64,000 nt of DNA from Persicobacter sp. CCB-QB2 (GTDB lineage: Bacteria; Bacteroidota; Bacteroidia; Cytophagales; Cyclobacteriaceae). A program made the translations under genes and the position numbers. The stretch lies in contig NZ_LBGV01000001.1 of NCBI RefSeq assembly GCF_001274635.1, positions 310,001 through 374,000 of the forward strand, in the 5' to 3' direction. Positions 10,355-19,522 of this stretch are shown in pieces. Below the pieces are notes generated by a model that saw nothing but the letters and a program-made list of their open reading frames with translations, did not search any database and was not told where the DNA came from. The number at the start of each line of letters is the position of its first letter. Positions within the stretch are counted from its first letter, which is position 1.

Positions 10355-10508
10355 CATTACAACACCCGGCCTTGATCAATGGGCGGTTAGACAAGGGTTC
10401 TGCTGGCGACAAGAATGCATCACAGCGACATTTCCGCAAGCGCTTACTAGTTTTCATCTTCTCCAAATGTCGCCTTGATTTTTTGTCAAGAAAAAATGAA
10501 AAGGAATA
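10355..10508 (+). repeat. Dispersed hairpin element, second short copy
   Basis: Nearly identical to 9961-10100, differing mainly in the loop (CGCAAGCGCTTACTAG inserted between the arms) and at a few single bases. Its position within the 142-bp unit is the same, which suggests that unit and hairpin were duplicated together. Confidence 0.75.
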
Positions 10509-10836
10509 TTGTGAAGGTTGGATTGGTGGTGAGATTTTATTAACCACGAATTTCGCCAATTTTCACGAATTATTTTGAGAGTGGATTGGGTAATGGGCAT
10601 TGCCGGGGAGGTTTACTTTTACATCGATCGGTCTTGCTTGATTATTTATGGTGCTTGCTTTGGGAGAGAAGTAGGGGAGGAGTTTTTTGCCACGAATGAC
10701 GCGAATTTTCACGAATGATTTTTAGGCTTGCTTATGAGGATGATCAGTTGGAAAGCATCATAGTAAATCTTTCATCATAAATAATCATCGTTTGGCAACT
10801 TTTTGATTTTGAGTGGATTGTAATATTGATTAATTA

Positions 10837-11319
10837 ATGAAAATCATATTGAACGAAATCCAAACCCAACGTTTTCAAGAATTAAAGGATAAGCCACCAA
10901 TATTGACAGATCACATCGCTTCCCAAACTTTTATGCATCATCTGACCTTTTTTTTATTTGAATTAAAAGAAGATCATAAAAAAAGTCGTCAGCGACTTCG
11001 GGCCGTCAGGCGGTATGTGATGAAGTTTCAGGCGCTGTGCTGGCAGACACAGGAACAGCTGAAAGTGGCCAAGGGGAATTCGGTTGAAGTGAGGGATTTA
11101 CAGGATAAAATGGCGGAATGTCATGACCGTTTACAGCACTATATGAACTTGAAGGGGCTGGAAGAAAAAAGTACAGAATTAGAACGAGAGGCCATAAATT
11201 CGGTCAAAGCCTATGGTCAGGAATTATGTAATGCCTTTAAAGTGGAGGGGCCAGAGGGTACGTCCTTAGTTTGGGAGGGGCGGGCGTATATTGTGCCGGT
11301 GAAAACGACCATTGTTTAG
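10837..11319 (+). CDS. Hypothetical protein, predicted helical
   Basis: 160 aa. I do not recognise the family. The sequence is rich in K, E, Q and L, lacks a signal peptide or membrane segment, and reads as long helices (about 45-140) with possible coiled-coil character, ending in a short beta-like segment (LVWEGRAYIVPV). It stands alone between the repeat array and an oxidoreductase gene. An ATG start and a terminator after the stop support a real gene. Confidence 0.7.
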   Translation: MKIILNEIQTQRFQELKDKPPILTDHIASQTFMHHLTFFLFELKEDHKKSRQRLRAVRRYVMKFQALCWQTQEQLKVAKGNSVEVRDLQDKMAECHDRLQHYMNLKGLEEKSTELEREAINSVKAYGQELCNAFKVEGPEGTSLVWEGRAYIVPVKTTIV

Positions 11320-11344
11320 ATATAAGTTTAGTTTTTTAGTTAGA

Positions 11345-11382
11345 AACCTTCGTGTTAACCTCTTTGGCATGAAGGTTTTTTT
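11345..11382 (+). terminator. Intrinsic terminator after the helical hypothetical gene
   Basis: AACCTTC pairs with GAAGGTT, extended by TG/CA, around a loop of about 14 bases, with a run of T residues after it. Confidence 0.75.
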
Positions 11383-11477
11383 GTGGCCTGGAATTTTAAC
11401 TTTGCCTGCTAATGGGCATCTATTTTGTAGATGATTATATTGTCGGAAAATTTTGAATAAGATAATACAATTCATAG

Positions 11478-12077
11478 ATGAGTTTTGTGAAAAATATGGA
11501 ATCGCGTTATACTACTAAAATGTATGATGCTTCCAAAAAGGTCAGTCCAGCGCAAATTGCTGATTTAAAGCGAATCCTGCAGTTGAGCCCATCTTCTATC
11601 AACAGTCAGCCATGGGGCTTTACTTTTGTAGAAGAAGAGCAGCTTAAAGCGGCATTGGCGCAAGTGTCATTGTTCAACGCACCTAAGGTTGAAAATGCTT
11701 CTCATGTAGTGGTGTTTAATGTAATCAGTGATCTGGCTTATTTTGAGGAAAATCATATTGGGGCTTTGCCGGAGCGCCAGCAAGAGTATTATAAAAATTT
11801 CCTAAAGCCCATGCCGGAAGCGGAGATCAAGGCCTGGATGAAGCATCAGGTTTATCTGGCTCTTGGGGTATTTTTAAGTGCATGTGCGGAGATGGGAATT
11901 GATTCCACCCCTATGGAAGGGATTGATGTCGCGGCTTATGCTGACTTATTGAAGCTGGAAAAGCACGAGACGGTCTTTGCAGTGGCAATTGGTTATCGGG
12001 ATGTGGAGGATTTTAATCAGTTGGATAAAAATCCAAAACAAAGAAAGGTGTTGGAAGAGGTGATTGCGACTATTTAG
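11478..12077 (+). CDS. NAD(P)H-dependent nitroreductase-family oxidoreductase
   Basis: 199 aa, typical length for a NfsB-type flavoprotein. The nitroreductase pattern is present: RYTTKMYD near the start, then LSPSSINSQPWGFTFV at about 37-52 (FMN-binding SS-N-QPW) and VYLALGVFLSACAEMGIDSTPMEG at about 121-144. The C-terminal AIGYRD segment also fits. It reduces nitro compounds or quinones with NAD(P)H through FMN; the physiological substrate is not evident. Monocistronic from the context. Confidence 0.9.
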   Translation: MSFVKNMESRYTTKMYDASKKVSPAQIADLKRILQLSPSSINSQPWGFTFVEEEQLKAALAQVSLFNAPKVENASHVVVFNVISDLAYFEENHIGALPERQQEYYKNFLKPMPEAEIKAWMKHQVYLALGVFLSACAEMGIDSTPMEGIDVAAYADLLKLEKHETVFAVAIGYRDVEDFNQLDKNPKQRKVLEEVIATI

Positions 12078-12132
12078 AAGGTGTTGAAAGTCCGGAATTC
12101 GTAAAGGGAAACAGGAAGAATTGCAGCGGCAC

Positions 12133-12542
12133 GGCTTTTTCATAAAACTACAAATAGGCAAATTATAGAAATGATCTAGTTCCCAATGGGGGCTATTTGA
12201 TTTGAGCGCTTGTTTATGAGTTAGCTTACTACCTTTTACAGTATTGACATTATGGTATAAAATCTTCCACATCAACCCTCCGGCCTAGATCAATGGGCGG
12301 ATAGACAAAGGTTCTGCTGGCGACCAGAAGGCATCATAGCGACATTTTAGCAATATTTCACCAATCTCCTACCCTCTCCAAATGTCGCCTTGATGGATTC
12401 CGTCAGCAGGTTCGTTGTCCCGCCGACATTGATCTCAGCCTTGATTTTTTGTTTCGTTTTTTATCAAGAAAAAATGAAAAAGAAACGATTGATGATTAAA
12501 TATAAGCTGTTGAATGGCCGATCTAGCTTTTTATGAAAAGCC
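12133..12542 (+). mobile_element. 410-bp non-coding repeat element, copy 2 (uninterrupted)
   Basis: Inverted ends are GGCTTTTTCATAAAA and TTTTTATGAAAAGCC. The interior matches 4074-4603 throughout, including the long hairpin (GGCCTAGATCAATGGGCGG paired with the CCGCCGACATTGATC arm). It shows the empty site of the MITE found in copy 1. No target duplication is obvious at its ends, so the transposition mechanism is unclear. Confidence 0.72.
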
Positions 12543-12714
12543 CTGATTACAGAAGCGAACACCTTTTATTTTGAAGTTATACCAGTACTATTTTGGGGAA
12601 ATATTCCAACATTGTTTTCAATCATTCGAATTTGTGTTTGGATGGGCTTGATTTTGCCTCTTTCGTCATCTTTGTTAGATAAAAATTGAAATAGGGGAAG
12701 TCCTCAATTTTTCT

Positions 12715-12760
12715 CGCCTTGCAGCTAAACGAAGATTCAAGACTGAATAATCCGGCTTAA
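12715..12760 (+). repeat. Degenerate approx. 45-bp repeat downstream of the radical SAM gene
   Basis: CGCCTTGCAGCTAAACGAAG then GACTGAATAATCCGGCTTA resembles 5075-5115 and 23174-23220, in the same orientation and the same position past a minus-strand gene. Confidence 0.45.
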
Positions 12761-12806
12761 GCATAAATAATCCTGATAATTAATTCTGGATAAGTGCCCC
12801 TATAAA

Positions 12807-12845
12807 AGAAAAGCCCTTTCGGTATAGAGTCGAAAGGGCTTTTTT
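12807..12845 (-). terminator. Intrinsic terminator of the radical SAM gene
   Basis: AAAAGCCCTTTCG pairs with CGAAAGGGCTTTTT around a nine-base loop. T runs exist on both strands, so it can act in both directions. It ends two bases from the stop of the minus-strand gene. Confidence 0.9.
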
Positions 12846-12846
12846 A

Positions 12847-14187
12847 TTATTTTCTGAGTGCATTGTACTTCTCCTGCACCTCTAAAGGCGGGTTGAAGTA
12901 GCCGTAGGCAATATGTGGAAATTCCTCATGAATGGCTTCCATAACCTCAGCTACGCCCATACCATCGCCGGTATCCTCAATGCCCATTTTTTCCAAATAC
13001 CAGTTCAGGTCAATATTGAAGTTACGCCACTGAATCATGCTCAGGTCAGTGTATTCAATCACCTGTCGGAGGGTTTCATATTCCTCAATATTGTCGGTGA
13101 ATCCCGGCAGGGTGAAATAGTTGATGGATGCCCACTTCCCATGCTGACGCGCAATCTTGATGGACTCAATTACATCCTCGTACTCGTAATTATTGGGCAG
13201 GTAGTAATTGGTGTACAGGTCTTTTCGCACTGAGTTCATACTTACCCGAATGCTGTCCAATCCCGCTTTGAAAAGCTCATCAACGGCCTCTGGTTTGGAG
13301 CCATTGGTGTTGAGGTTAATAATGCCCCTTTTGGTCTTTTTTCGGATGGCGATAATGGTATCACGGATCAATTGCCAAACCAATAAGGGTTCTCCCTCAC
13401 AGCCTTGTCCGAAGCTGACAATTGGGAGTGGAGCGGTTTCCAGATGCGGAACGGCCATTTCCAAAACTTCTTCAATATAAGGGATGAAGTCCAGGCGGTT
13501 TTGCATGGCATCAATTTCATGTTCTTCCGGCTGAAAGCTGATACAGCCTAAGCAATTAGAGTTGCAGGCAGGGGATAAAGGGATCGGGGCTTCCCAGCGA
13601 CCCATAAAGAAATTCCGGGCGGCAGGGCAACTGTAGGTCAAAGAACAGTTATTGCCTAAATGCTGAATCAGGCGATTTTCTGGAAATTTTTCCAGGGTTT
13701 CAACAGTTTTTTGCTCTATGGCCTCGCAATCAAATTGCTCAAAATCCTGACGTTTGTCCGGGTCGATTCTCACGGCGGTAGTGTAGAACTTGCCATCCAG
13801 CCAGCCTACAGCAGTATAAGCATACAGTGGAAGGGTTTCTGCTCCTTCTGTTTCTTCATAAGCCGGCATGAAGGTCTGCGTATAAGCCGGCGAAACAAAG
13901 GCTGCTACCGCAAATACATCTTCCAGTAATTCAATTTCGCCAGTATGGACATTTCGTCCGTAAGGGTTGCGACAAGGCATGGTGAAAAATTCACTTCCTT
14001 CCGGTAACTCAATAAAATCCTCGGGCTCCAAACTTACCAGGCGGGTGCCTGAGCGGCCAATAACCTCATAATTTTCTTCTTCAAACATATTGCCCTCAGC
14101 ATCGCAGGTAAGCAATAGCGGAAGGCTGTCCGGATGCTGATTGGCAGCCGCTTTGGTTTTATGAATGTTCGATTGTTCCTTCAACAC
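12847..14187 (-). CDS. Radical SAM domain protein
   Basis: 446 aa. The [4Fe-4S] site is CNSNCLGC with Cys208, Cys212 and Cys215 (CxxxCxxC). It is followed by a radical SAM barrel with FGQGCEGEPLL (about 264-274) and NLNTNGS. The first 200 residues form an extra domain of unknown role. Such proteins cleave S-adenosylmethionine reductively to start radical chemistry; the substrate is unknown. The start is GTG at 14187 or TTG one codon later, with AAAGGA about 10 bases upstream. It stands alone and ends in a strong terminator. Confidence 0.9.
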   Translation of the reverse strand: MLKEQSNIHKTKAAANQHPDSLPLLLTCDAEGNMFEEENYEVIGRSGTRLVSLEPEDFIELPEGSEFFTMPCRNPYGRNVHTGEIELLEDVFAVAAFVSPAYTQTFMPAYEETEGAETLPLYAYTAVGWLDGKFYTTAVRIDPDKRQDFEQFDCEAIEQKTVETLEKFPENRLIQHLGNNCSLTYSCPAARNFFMGRWEAPIPLSPACNSNCLGCISFQPEEHEIDAMQNRLDFIPYIEEVLEMAVPHLETAPLPIVSFGQGCEGEPLLVWQLIRDTIIAIRKKTKRGIINLNTNGSKPEAVDELFKAGLDSIRVSMNSVRKDLYTNYYLPNNYEYEDVIESIKIARQHGKWASINYFTLPGFTDNIEEYETLRQVIEYTDLSMIQWRNFNIDLNWYLEKMGIEDTGDGMGVAEVMEAIHEEFPHIAYGYFNPPLEVQEKYNALRK

Positions 14188-14333
14188 GGTATTCCTTTTG
14201 AATGATTGTTGATAATAACCTATTGATATTAAGTGCTTTTCCTAGGTGTTGGCCTGCGGAAATGTCGCGCAATTTAAGGAAAAATTGTCAATAGATCATC
14301 AAAATACCTTTTTCATCCCTTCTTGCTTAGGCA

Positions 14334-14783
14334 TTAATAGCTGTAGACCATCTTGATATGTGGGATTCGGTCTTCTAGATAAATGTCTCCTTCCGGAATA
14401 AATCCAACGGACTGGTAAAAGCTGACAATGGCTTGTTGAGCGGAAATTACGATCTGCTCTGTTTCGGGAAAGGCGCTTTTGGTGGCTTGTAGTGCTTCTG
14501 TCATCAATAGTTTGCCAACTTTTTGCGGGCGAAATTCCGGACTGACGATGATTCTGCCCAATTTCTTAATGGCAGGGTTTTCGGTGGCAATTAAGCGGGC
14601 ATATAAACCTAATTGGTCCTTGTTTTTTCCCAGAAAGTGATGGCAGTTTTGGTCCAATTCCTCTAAATCCGGATAGGGGCAATGCTGTTCTACGATGAAG
14701 ACATCGATGCGCAGTTTGGCCAGATCAAACAATTCCTTTTTGCTTAGCTCCTGATAATGCTTTAATGCGAAATCCCAACTCAT
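14334..14783 (-). CDS. ElaA-like GNAT N-acetyltransferase
   Basis: 149 aa. The N-terminus (LAKLRIDVFIVEQHCPYPDLEELD) matches the ElaA branch of GNAT proteins, and the acetyl-CoA-binding region GRIIVSPEFRPQKVGKLLM lies at about 77-95. The C-terminus YQSVGFIPEGDIYLEDRIPHIKM fits as well. The acceptor is unknown. It is probably the last gene of a minus-strand group with the small membrane protein and the acylase. Confidence 0.88.
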   Translation of the reverse strand: MSWDFALKHYQELSKKELFDLAKLRIDVFIVEQHCPYPDLEELDQNCHHFLGKNKDQLGLYARLIATENPAIKKLGRIIVSPEFRPQKVGKLLMTEALQATKSAFPETEQIVISAQQAIVSFYQSVGFIPEGDIYLEDRIPHIKMVYSY

Positions 14784-14813
14784 CTTTTTTTTGGCAATCT
14801 AATAAAAAGGAAA

Positions 14814-15197
14814 TCAATAGCGTTCAAATAGTCGACGGAAACTTCTTCCTGTAGCAGCGCCTATGCCTCCCAAAAAGGCACCCATAAATCCGGTAATTAC
14901 GAAAATAAATTTGTCCATATATTCCGGTAATTGAAAGAGCAAGGCGATTTGCCGGGAGAGTATTTGTTGGTTTTGCTGATCCAGCCAGATGGCATACGAC
15001 AGCCATAGGAAACCAATAGCCAGAAAGCCGGTGGCAAAAGCACTTTTGTTGAATAGAAAAGCGACTATGGCGGTAGCAGGTAATATGATCCAAAAAGGGA
15101 AAAGCCTGCTTAGGAAGCCGCTAATCACCACCATGAAAGTGAACTGTAGGAGGTTGTGCAGGCTATTTGACTTTGGCCTGAATATGTTGAATTTCAT
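14814..15197 (-). CDS. Small membrane protein of unknown function
   Basis: 127 aa from the ATG at 15197. The open frame continues upstream to 15251, but that part lies inside the acylase gene. An ATG at 15134 is an alternative that removes the overlap. Three or four hydrophobic segments are visible (FMVVISGFLSRLFPFWIILP, VAFLFNKSAFATGFLAIGFL, FIFVITGFMGAFLGG). No family is recognised. It overlaps the 3' end of the acylase gene by 35 bases if the longer start is used, so translational coupling is likely. Confidence 0.72.
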   Translation of the reverse strand: MKFNIFRPKSNSLHNLLQFTFMVVISGFLSRLFPFWIILPATAIVAFLFNKSAFATGFLAIGFLWLSYAIWLDQQNQQILSRQIALLFQLPEYMDKFIFVITGFMGAFLGGIGAATGRSFRRLFERY

Positions 15198-17583
15198 AAT
15201 TGCTTGTCGCATTAAAGTTTTTGAAAAAAGGGATCTCCCGGTATTGGCCATTCACCCATTCCTCTACCTGATTTTGGTAATAGGGACTCGCTGGATTGCC
15301 GGAGGGCCCACCGGGGTAAATGCCCCATATTTTGTTGCCCTCCGGATGCAATGCGGTAATCATACGCCAGGAGGGGCCATGCCGTTGGGTGGCCGCATTA
15401 ATGGAGCCGGCATTTCCTGCCACAGGAGCGGCAATGTTGAAGGCTTTGATTCTGGCTAAATGTTGCAAATAGGTGCCCTTATAAGCTGCCCATTCTAATT
15501 TTTTACCACTGATCTCTTCCTGCATTAATTTGTGCATAGCATTTTTGAATGCCAGCTGAATAATGGCCGGAGCATCTTCCTTTTCCGGGGTGGATAGCAA
15601 ATCAAAAAAGTAAAAATCAGGATTTTCTTTCAAGATTTTGATGGTGGTATAATGGGAGGGTTTCAGTAGCGGAAGTCCTTTTTGATCCCATTCATCATAG
15701 AGTAATCGGTAAAGCTCCTTCCACCAGGCGGCATAAAAGGTGGGGGCTTTTTCATAGGCCTCATTTTGAAAATCCCAGTTTTTAAGCGCTATAAATGCTT
15801 TCTGGTGAAAGTCGGGTAAGCCCTCCGTATTGATTTGATTTAGCCAAAAGGGAAGACTTTCTGAGGCTTGCAGGTTGAAGTTATCATTTTGCATTTGCAT
15901 CATTTCCGATACGGACCATTTTTCCTTTTCTTCCAGCAATTGAAAAATTCGGCGATTTCGATAATATTCATATTTTTTCGCGGTGATGAAATAAGGGTAG
16001 GTAGAATCAGCCGGATGCTGGTTGGCTGAAAAAACGAAATTTCTCTCCGGTTGGTATTCAAATACATTTTCTTCAAAAGGAATATAAGTTTTCCAGCCAT
16101 TCTCAAGACTGTTTCCTTCCTGTAAAAAACGCCCATTATGATTGGTTCGGGCCGGGAACTTCCCATGGACGTGCATGGCGATCTCATTGTCCACTGAGGC
16201 AAAGACAAAATTTTGCGCCGGCGCCTGGTAATAAGATAGAGCCGTCTTAAATGCTTCATAATTTACCGCCCGATTGATTTTATAAAAAGCCAATACTTCA
16301 TTGCTGGGGTCATGGGCAATCCATCGGTAAGCGTAACCCGATCGGGCTTCCTCAGCGCGGTAGTGCCGATCATAATAAACAGGTCCAAAAGCAGTATACT
16401 TTACCGTATCTACAAAATCCTCCTCGTCTCTGATTTTGATAACTTCCAATCGATTTTCTACCGGTGTGGCTTTTCCGTCTAAAAGATATTGATGTTGCTG
16501 ATCGTCTAAAAAGGTAATGCGGTACCAATCCACCAAATCCCTTTGTGCATTGGTGACGCCCCAGGAGATATGATCGTTCATGCCGATGATGATACCGGGT
16601 GTACCAGGCAGGCTGGCGCCTATCACATTGATGTCCGGAGACTGGAGTTGTATCATATACCAAAGGGAAGGAAGGTTAAGTCCCAAATGTGGGTCATTGC
16701 ACAGGATGGGATAAGCTGTTTCACTTTTATTACCATTGACGGCCCAGTTGTTGGAGCCATTTAATGGGTTTGGACCTTCATCTAATGGCATATTGATATA
16801 GCTGAAGGGGATTTCAGCTTCCTGTAAATCGGGGGAATGTTTCCATTGGTTGGCTTTGTTGACGATCGGGATTTGCCCCTTTTCCATCAGTGGATAGAGC
16901 AGATCAAAATTCTTCTTTCCTAACCAGGCTAAAGCGTTGGTATTTTCCAAATCTGCATTGGAAGAAGAAAGGCTTTCTGCCATATATTTTAAAAGTAAAG
17001 CTGATTTTAGGGGGCTCCAGGTTTCAGGTCGGTAACCGATTAACTTATACTCAATGGGTAGATCTTTTTTGTTGAGCTGATCAATATAAGCATTGACACC
17101 GGCGGCATAGGCCTTTAGCATATTGGCGGAAGTCTTCACGGACATGAAAGCGTCCCTTGCTTTTTCAGCGGCATATAGCATTCCTTTTCTTCTCTGTCCC
17201 CGATCAAACTGGAGAATCAGCGAGTCTTTTCCCAATATTTCAGAAAGTCTGCCTGCTGCGGCCATGGTTTGAAAATCCATTTGCCAGAGCCGATCCTTGG
17301 CCGTCATATAACCCTGCATATAGTACAAATCCCAATCGGATTGGGCGAAAATATGTGGGATGTGGCTGGAGTCCAATGCGATGTCTACCGTTTGGCGAAG
17401 GCCTTTGGATTTAATGGTTTTCGGGCTTTTTAAGCCGGTGTTGCGTGGAGTCGCATTTTGCCAGAAGCCTTCAAAAGGATTTAGGAAGTGTCCTAATGCC
17501 GGAACTTTGCCCCAGGGCCGATTTAAACTATAGCCGAAGAAAATGGAAAGCCCTAAAAGGAAAAAGAAGCGTATGACTTTCAT
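15163..17583 (-). CDS. Penicillin acylase family protein (Ntn-hydrolase)
   Basis: 806 aa with an N-terminal hydrophobic export signal (FFFLLGLSIFFGYSL). The precursor layout is alpha chain, spacer and beta chain. The nucleophile Ser277 sits in NGSNNWAVNG, where autocleavage would expose it, and is followed by NDPHLGLNLPSLWY, which is conserved in the family. Family members hydrolyse amides such as penicillin side chains or acyl-homoserine lactones. The substrate here is unknown, and quorum quenching is only one possibility. Probably the first gene of a three-gene minus-strand operon. Confidence 0.92.
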   Translation of the reverse strand: MKVIRFFFLLGLSIFFGYSLNRPWGKVPALGHFLNPFEGFWQNATPRNTGLKSPKTIKSKGLRQTVDIALDSSHIPHIFAQSDWDLYYMQGYMTAKDRLWQMDFQTMAAAGRLSEILGKDSLILQFDRGQRRKGMLYAAEKARDAFMSVKTSANMLKAYAAGVNAYIDQLNKKDLPIEYKLIGYRPETWSPLKSALLLKYMAESLSSSNADLENTNALAWLGKKNFDLLYPLMEKGQIPIVNKANQWKHSPDLQEAEIPFSYINMPLDEGPNPLNGSNNWAVNGNKSETAYPILCNDPHLGLNLPSLWYMIQLQSPDINVIGASLPGTPGIIIGMNDHISWGVTNAQRDLVDWYRITFLDDQQHQYLLDGKATPVENRLEVIKIRDEEDFVDTVKYTAFGPVYYDRHYRAEEARSGYAYRWIAHDPSNEVLAFYKINRAVNYEAFKTALSYYQAPAQNFVFASVDNEIAMHVHGKFPARTNHNGRFLQEGNSLENGWKTYIPFEENVFEYQPERNFVFSANQHPADSTYPYFITAKKYEYYRNRRIFQLLEEKEKWSVSEMMQMQNDNFNLQASESLPFWLNQINTEGLPDFHQKAFIALKNWDFQNEAYEKAPTFYAAWWKELYRLLYDEWDQKGLPLLKPSHYTTIKILKENPDFYFFDLLSTPEKEDAPAIIQLAFKNAMHKLMQEEISGKKLEWAAYKGTYLQHLARIKAFNIAAPVAGNAGSINAATQRHGPSWRMITALHPEGNKIWGIYPGGPSGNPASPYYQNQVEEWVNGQYREIPFFKNFNATSNYEIQHIQAKVK

Positions 17584-17735
17584 GAGGAGGAATTGATTAG
17601 GTTAAAAAATTACAGCAATGCCTAAAAAATATCAAATTATTTGGGTATTTTCCTTAACCACAGACTGATAAAGCCGCTTTAAAAAGGCGTTTAATGATAT
17701 CAGTTGGAAAAACTAAACCCAAAATTTGAATCCCT

Positions 17736-18608
17736 ATGAATTATACAGAAGGTATGCTTCGCCCTGAAGCATTAAGCGGTAAAACTATTATTGTGACTGG
17801 TGGCGGTACCGGATTAGGAAAGTCCATGGCCCATTATTTTTTGCAATTGGGCGCCAATGTCGTAATCTGTTCCCGGAAAATGGAAGTGTTGGAAAATACT
17901 GCAAAGGATTTGATGGAACGCACAGGTGGGCAGGTGTTGCCTGTGGCTTGTGATGTGCGGGAGGTGGAGCAGGTGGAGGCGGTGATTGCCGCGGCTGATG
18001 CTAAATTTGGAGGCGTGGATGTTTTGCTGAATAATGCAGCCGGAAATTTCATTTCACCCACTGAACGTTTATCCGCCCGCGCTTTTAATATTATTTTGGA
18101 TATTGTATTGAAAGGAACTTCCAATTTTACTTTGTCAATGGGGAAATACTGGATGGAAAAAGGTCGGCCGGGGAATATACTGAATATTGTAACGACTTAT
18201 GCCTGGACGGGTAGTGGTTATGTAGTCCCCTCTGCAGCAGCAAAGGCGGGCGTTTTGGCAATGACAAGATCGCTGGCGGTCGAGTGGGCCAAATATAATA
18301 TCCGCTCCAATGCCATTGCACCCGGGCCTTTTCCAACAGAAGGCGCCTGGAGCAGGCTGTTGCCCGGAGAATTAGCGCAAAAGTTTGATCCTTCCCGAAG
18401 AGTGCCGCTAAAAAGAGTAGGAGAGCATCAGGAACTGGCTAATCTGGCCGCTTATTTGGTGTCGGATTTTTCGGCCTATATTAATGGCGAGGTGGTGACC
18501 ATCGATGGGGGAGAGTGGTTGCAAGGTGCTGGTGAGTTTAATGGCCTGGATCGGATTACCCCTGAAATGTGGGATATGTTTGAGGCGATGAGAGGAAAGA
18601 AAAAATAA
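17736..18608 (+). CDS. SDR-family oxidoreductase, 2,4-dienoyl-CoA reductase-like
   Basis: 290 aa. Rossmann nucleotide motif TGGGTGLG at residues 21-28, NNAAG near 98, and the segment PSAAAKAGVLAMTRSLAVEWAKYNIRSNAIAPGP. The usual Tyr of the YxxxK motif is replaced, leaving SAAAK. This pattern and the EGAWSRL segment after PGPFPT are typical of 2,4-dienoyl-CoA reductases, which act in oxidation of unsaturated fatty acids with NADPH. The C-terminal tail ends in MRGKKK. It stands alone with its own terminator. Confidence 0.88.
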   Translation: MNYTEGMLRPEALSGKTIIVTGGGTGLGKSMAHYFLQLGANVVICSRKMEVLENTAKDLMERTGGQVLPVACDVREVEQVEAVIAAADAKFGGVDVLLNNAAGNFISPTERLSARAFNIILDIVLKGTSNFTLSMGKYWMEKGRPGNILNIVTTYAWTGSGYVVPSAAAKAGVLAMTRSLAVEWAKYNIRSNAIAPGPFPTEGAWSRLLPGELAQKFDPSRRVPLKRVGEHQELANLAAYLVSDFSAYINGEVVTIDGGEWLQGAGEFNGLDRITPEMWDMFEAMRGKKK

Positions 18609-18610
18609 AA

Positions 18611-18641
18611 AAAAGGCTTCCGTTTTTCGGAGGCCTTTTTT
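18611..18641 (+). terminator. Intrinsic terminator after the SDR gene
   Basis: AAAGGC-T-TCCG pairs with CGGA-G-GCCTTT around TTTTT, followed by T residues. Confidence 0.85.
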
Positions 18642-18886
18642 GTTAGCCGAATGATGCATGCTTCAATCATCGAATAGCTGGTAGTCTGTAAAAATGAAGG
18701 AGGAGTTCTCTGTTTTGAGCTACTCCAATGCAATAGAAAAATGAGCAGAAAACAAGCTTGCCCAAATTTGGGCTATTAAGTATTCAGCAGACCCGAATGC
18801 AATGCACTGATCGCGATTCGGTTAAAGCAGATGACTAAATCTGGCGGTAAATAATTCTGGCTAAGTGTTACAATTGGATCTTGTGC

Positions 18887-19522
18887 CTAGTTTTGAGGCT
18901 TTAATTTGTCTTTAAACTTCTCCCTAAGTTTTTGAACCTTTGGCGCTACTACAAAAGTGCAATAAGGGTTTTTATCAGAGTTTTCATTGTAATAGTTTTG
19001 GTGATAATCCTCCGCAGGGTAAAAAGTAGTCGATGCCGATACCTCCGTCACAATAGGATCACCATACAGACCTTCCTTATTGAACTCGTTTATGACCTTT
19101 TCGGCCGTCGCTTTTTGGGTGGGGCTATGGTAAAAAATGACCGAACGGTATTGCGTACCAACGTCATTTCCCTGTCGGTTTAGCGTAGTTGGATCATGGG
19201 TGGTGAAAAATACCTCCAGAATTTCTTCGAATGAAATAATTTCCGGTTCAAAGGATACCTGCACCACCTCTGCGTGTCCGGTGAGTCCGGTGCAAATTTG
19301 TTTGTAGGTAGGATCTTTCACCTGCCCTCCCTCATAGCCGGATACTACCGTATCTACGCCATGTAATCTCTGCATTACTGCTTCCACGCACCAGAAGCAT
19401 CCTCCGCCTAATGTGGCAATTTCCATGGGTTTTTCTTTTAGTTCGATTTGTGATTGACTTTGTCCCCAGACATTTATTGTGCTAAAGACCAGTAGTGGAA
19501 TAAAATAGATTAAAAATTTCAT
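18887..19522 (-). CDS. msrA: Peptide-methionine (S)-S-oxide reductase, exported
   Basis: 211 aa. The catalytic motif GGCFWC places the nucleophile at Cys42. It is followed by GVDTVVSGYEGG and the conserved HAEVVQVSFEPEIISFEEILEVFF and DVGTQYRS segments. A hydrophobic N-terminus ending near VWGQ suggests export to the periplasm. It repairs oxidised methionine (S-sulfoxide). No msrB domain is fused. Confidence 0.95.
   Translation of the reverse strand: MKFLIYFIPLLVFSTINVWGQSQSQIELKEKPMEIATLGGGCFWCVEAVMQRLHGVDTVVSGYEGGQVKDPTYKQICTGLTGHAEVVQVSFEPEIISFEEILEVFFTTHDPTTLNRQGNDVGTQYRSVIFYHSPTQKATAEKVINEFNKEGLYGDPIVTEVSASTTFYPAEDYHQNYYNENSDKNPYCTFVVAPKVQKLREKFKDKLKPQN

Larger units (their letters stand above)
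9598..10740 (+). repeat. Array of a 142-bp repeat unit with CGAAT iterations and two inserted hairpin elements
   Basis: The segment GGATTGGGTAATGCGC starts at 9639, 9781, 10175 and, with one mismatch, 10583. The spacings are therefore 142, 394 and 408. The basic 142-base unit holds TTTACTTTTACATCGA and ends with ACGAATGACGCGAATTTTC, in which CGAAT recurs about every 10 bases. The longer intervals arise because a hairpin element (9961 and 10355) sits inside the unit. One inverted copy lies at 37330-37490, and part of another flanks 34471. The short open frames here are repeat-derived and identical between units, so none is called as a gene. Confidence 0.85.

Noticed and set aside
9979..10578. 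Short open frames of 62-81 codons in both directions within the repeat array
   Set aside because: They duplicate with the repeat units, lack recognisable families, and read the hairpin and AT-rich arms.
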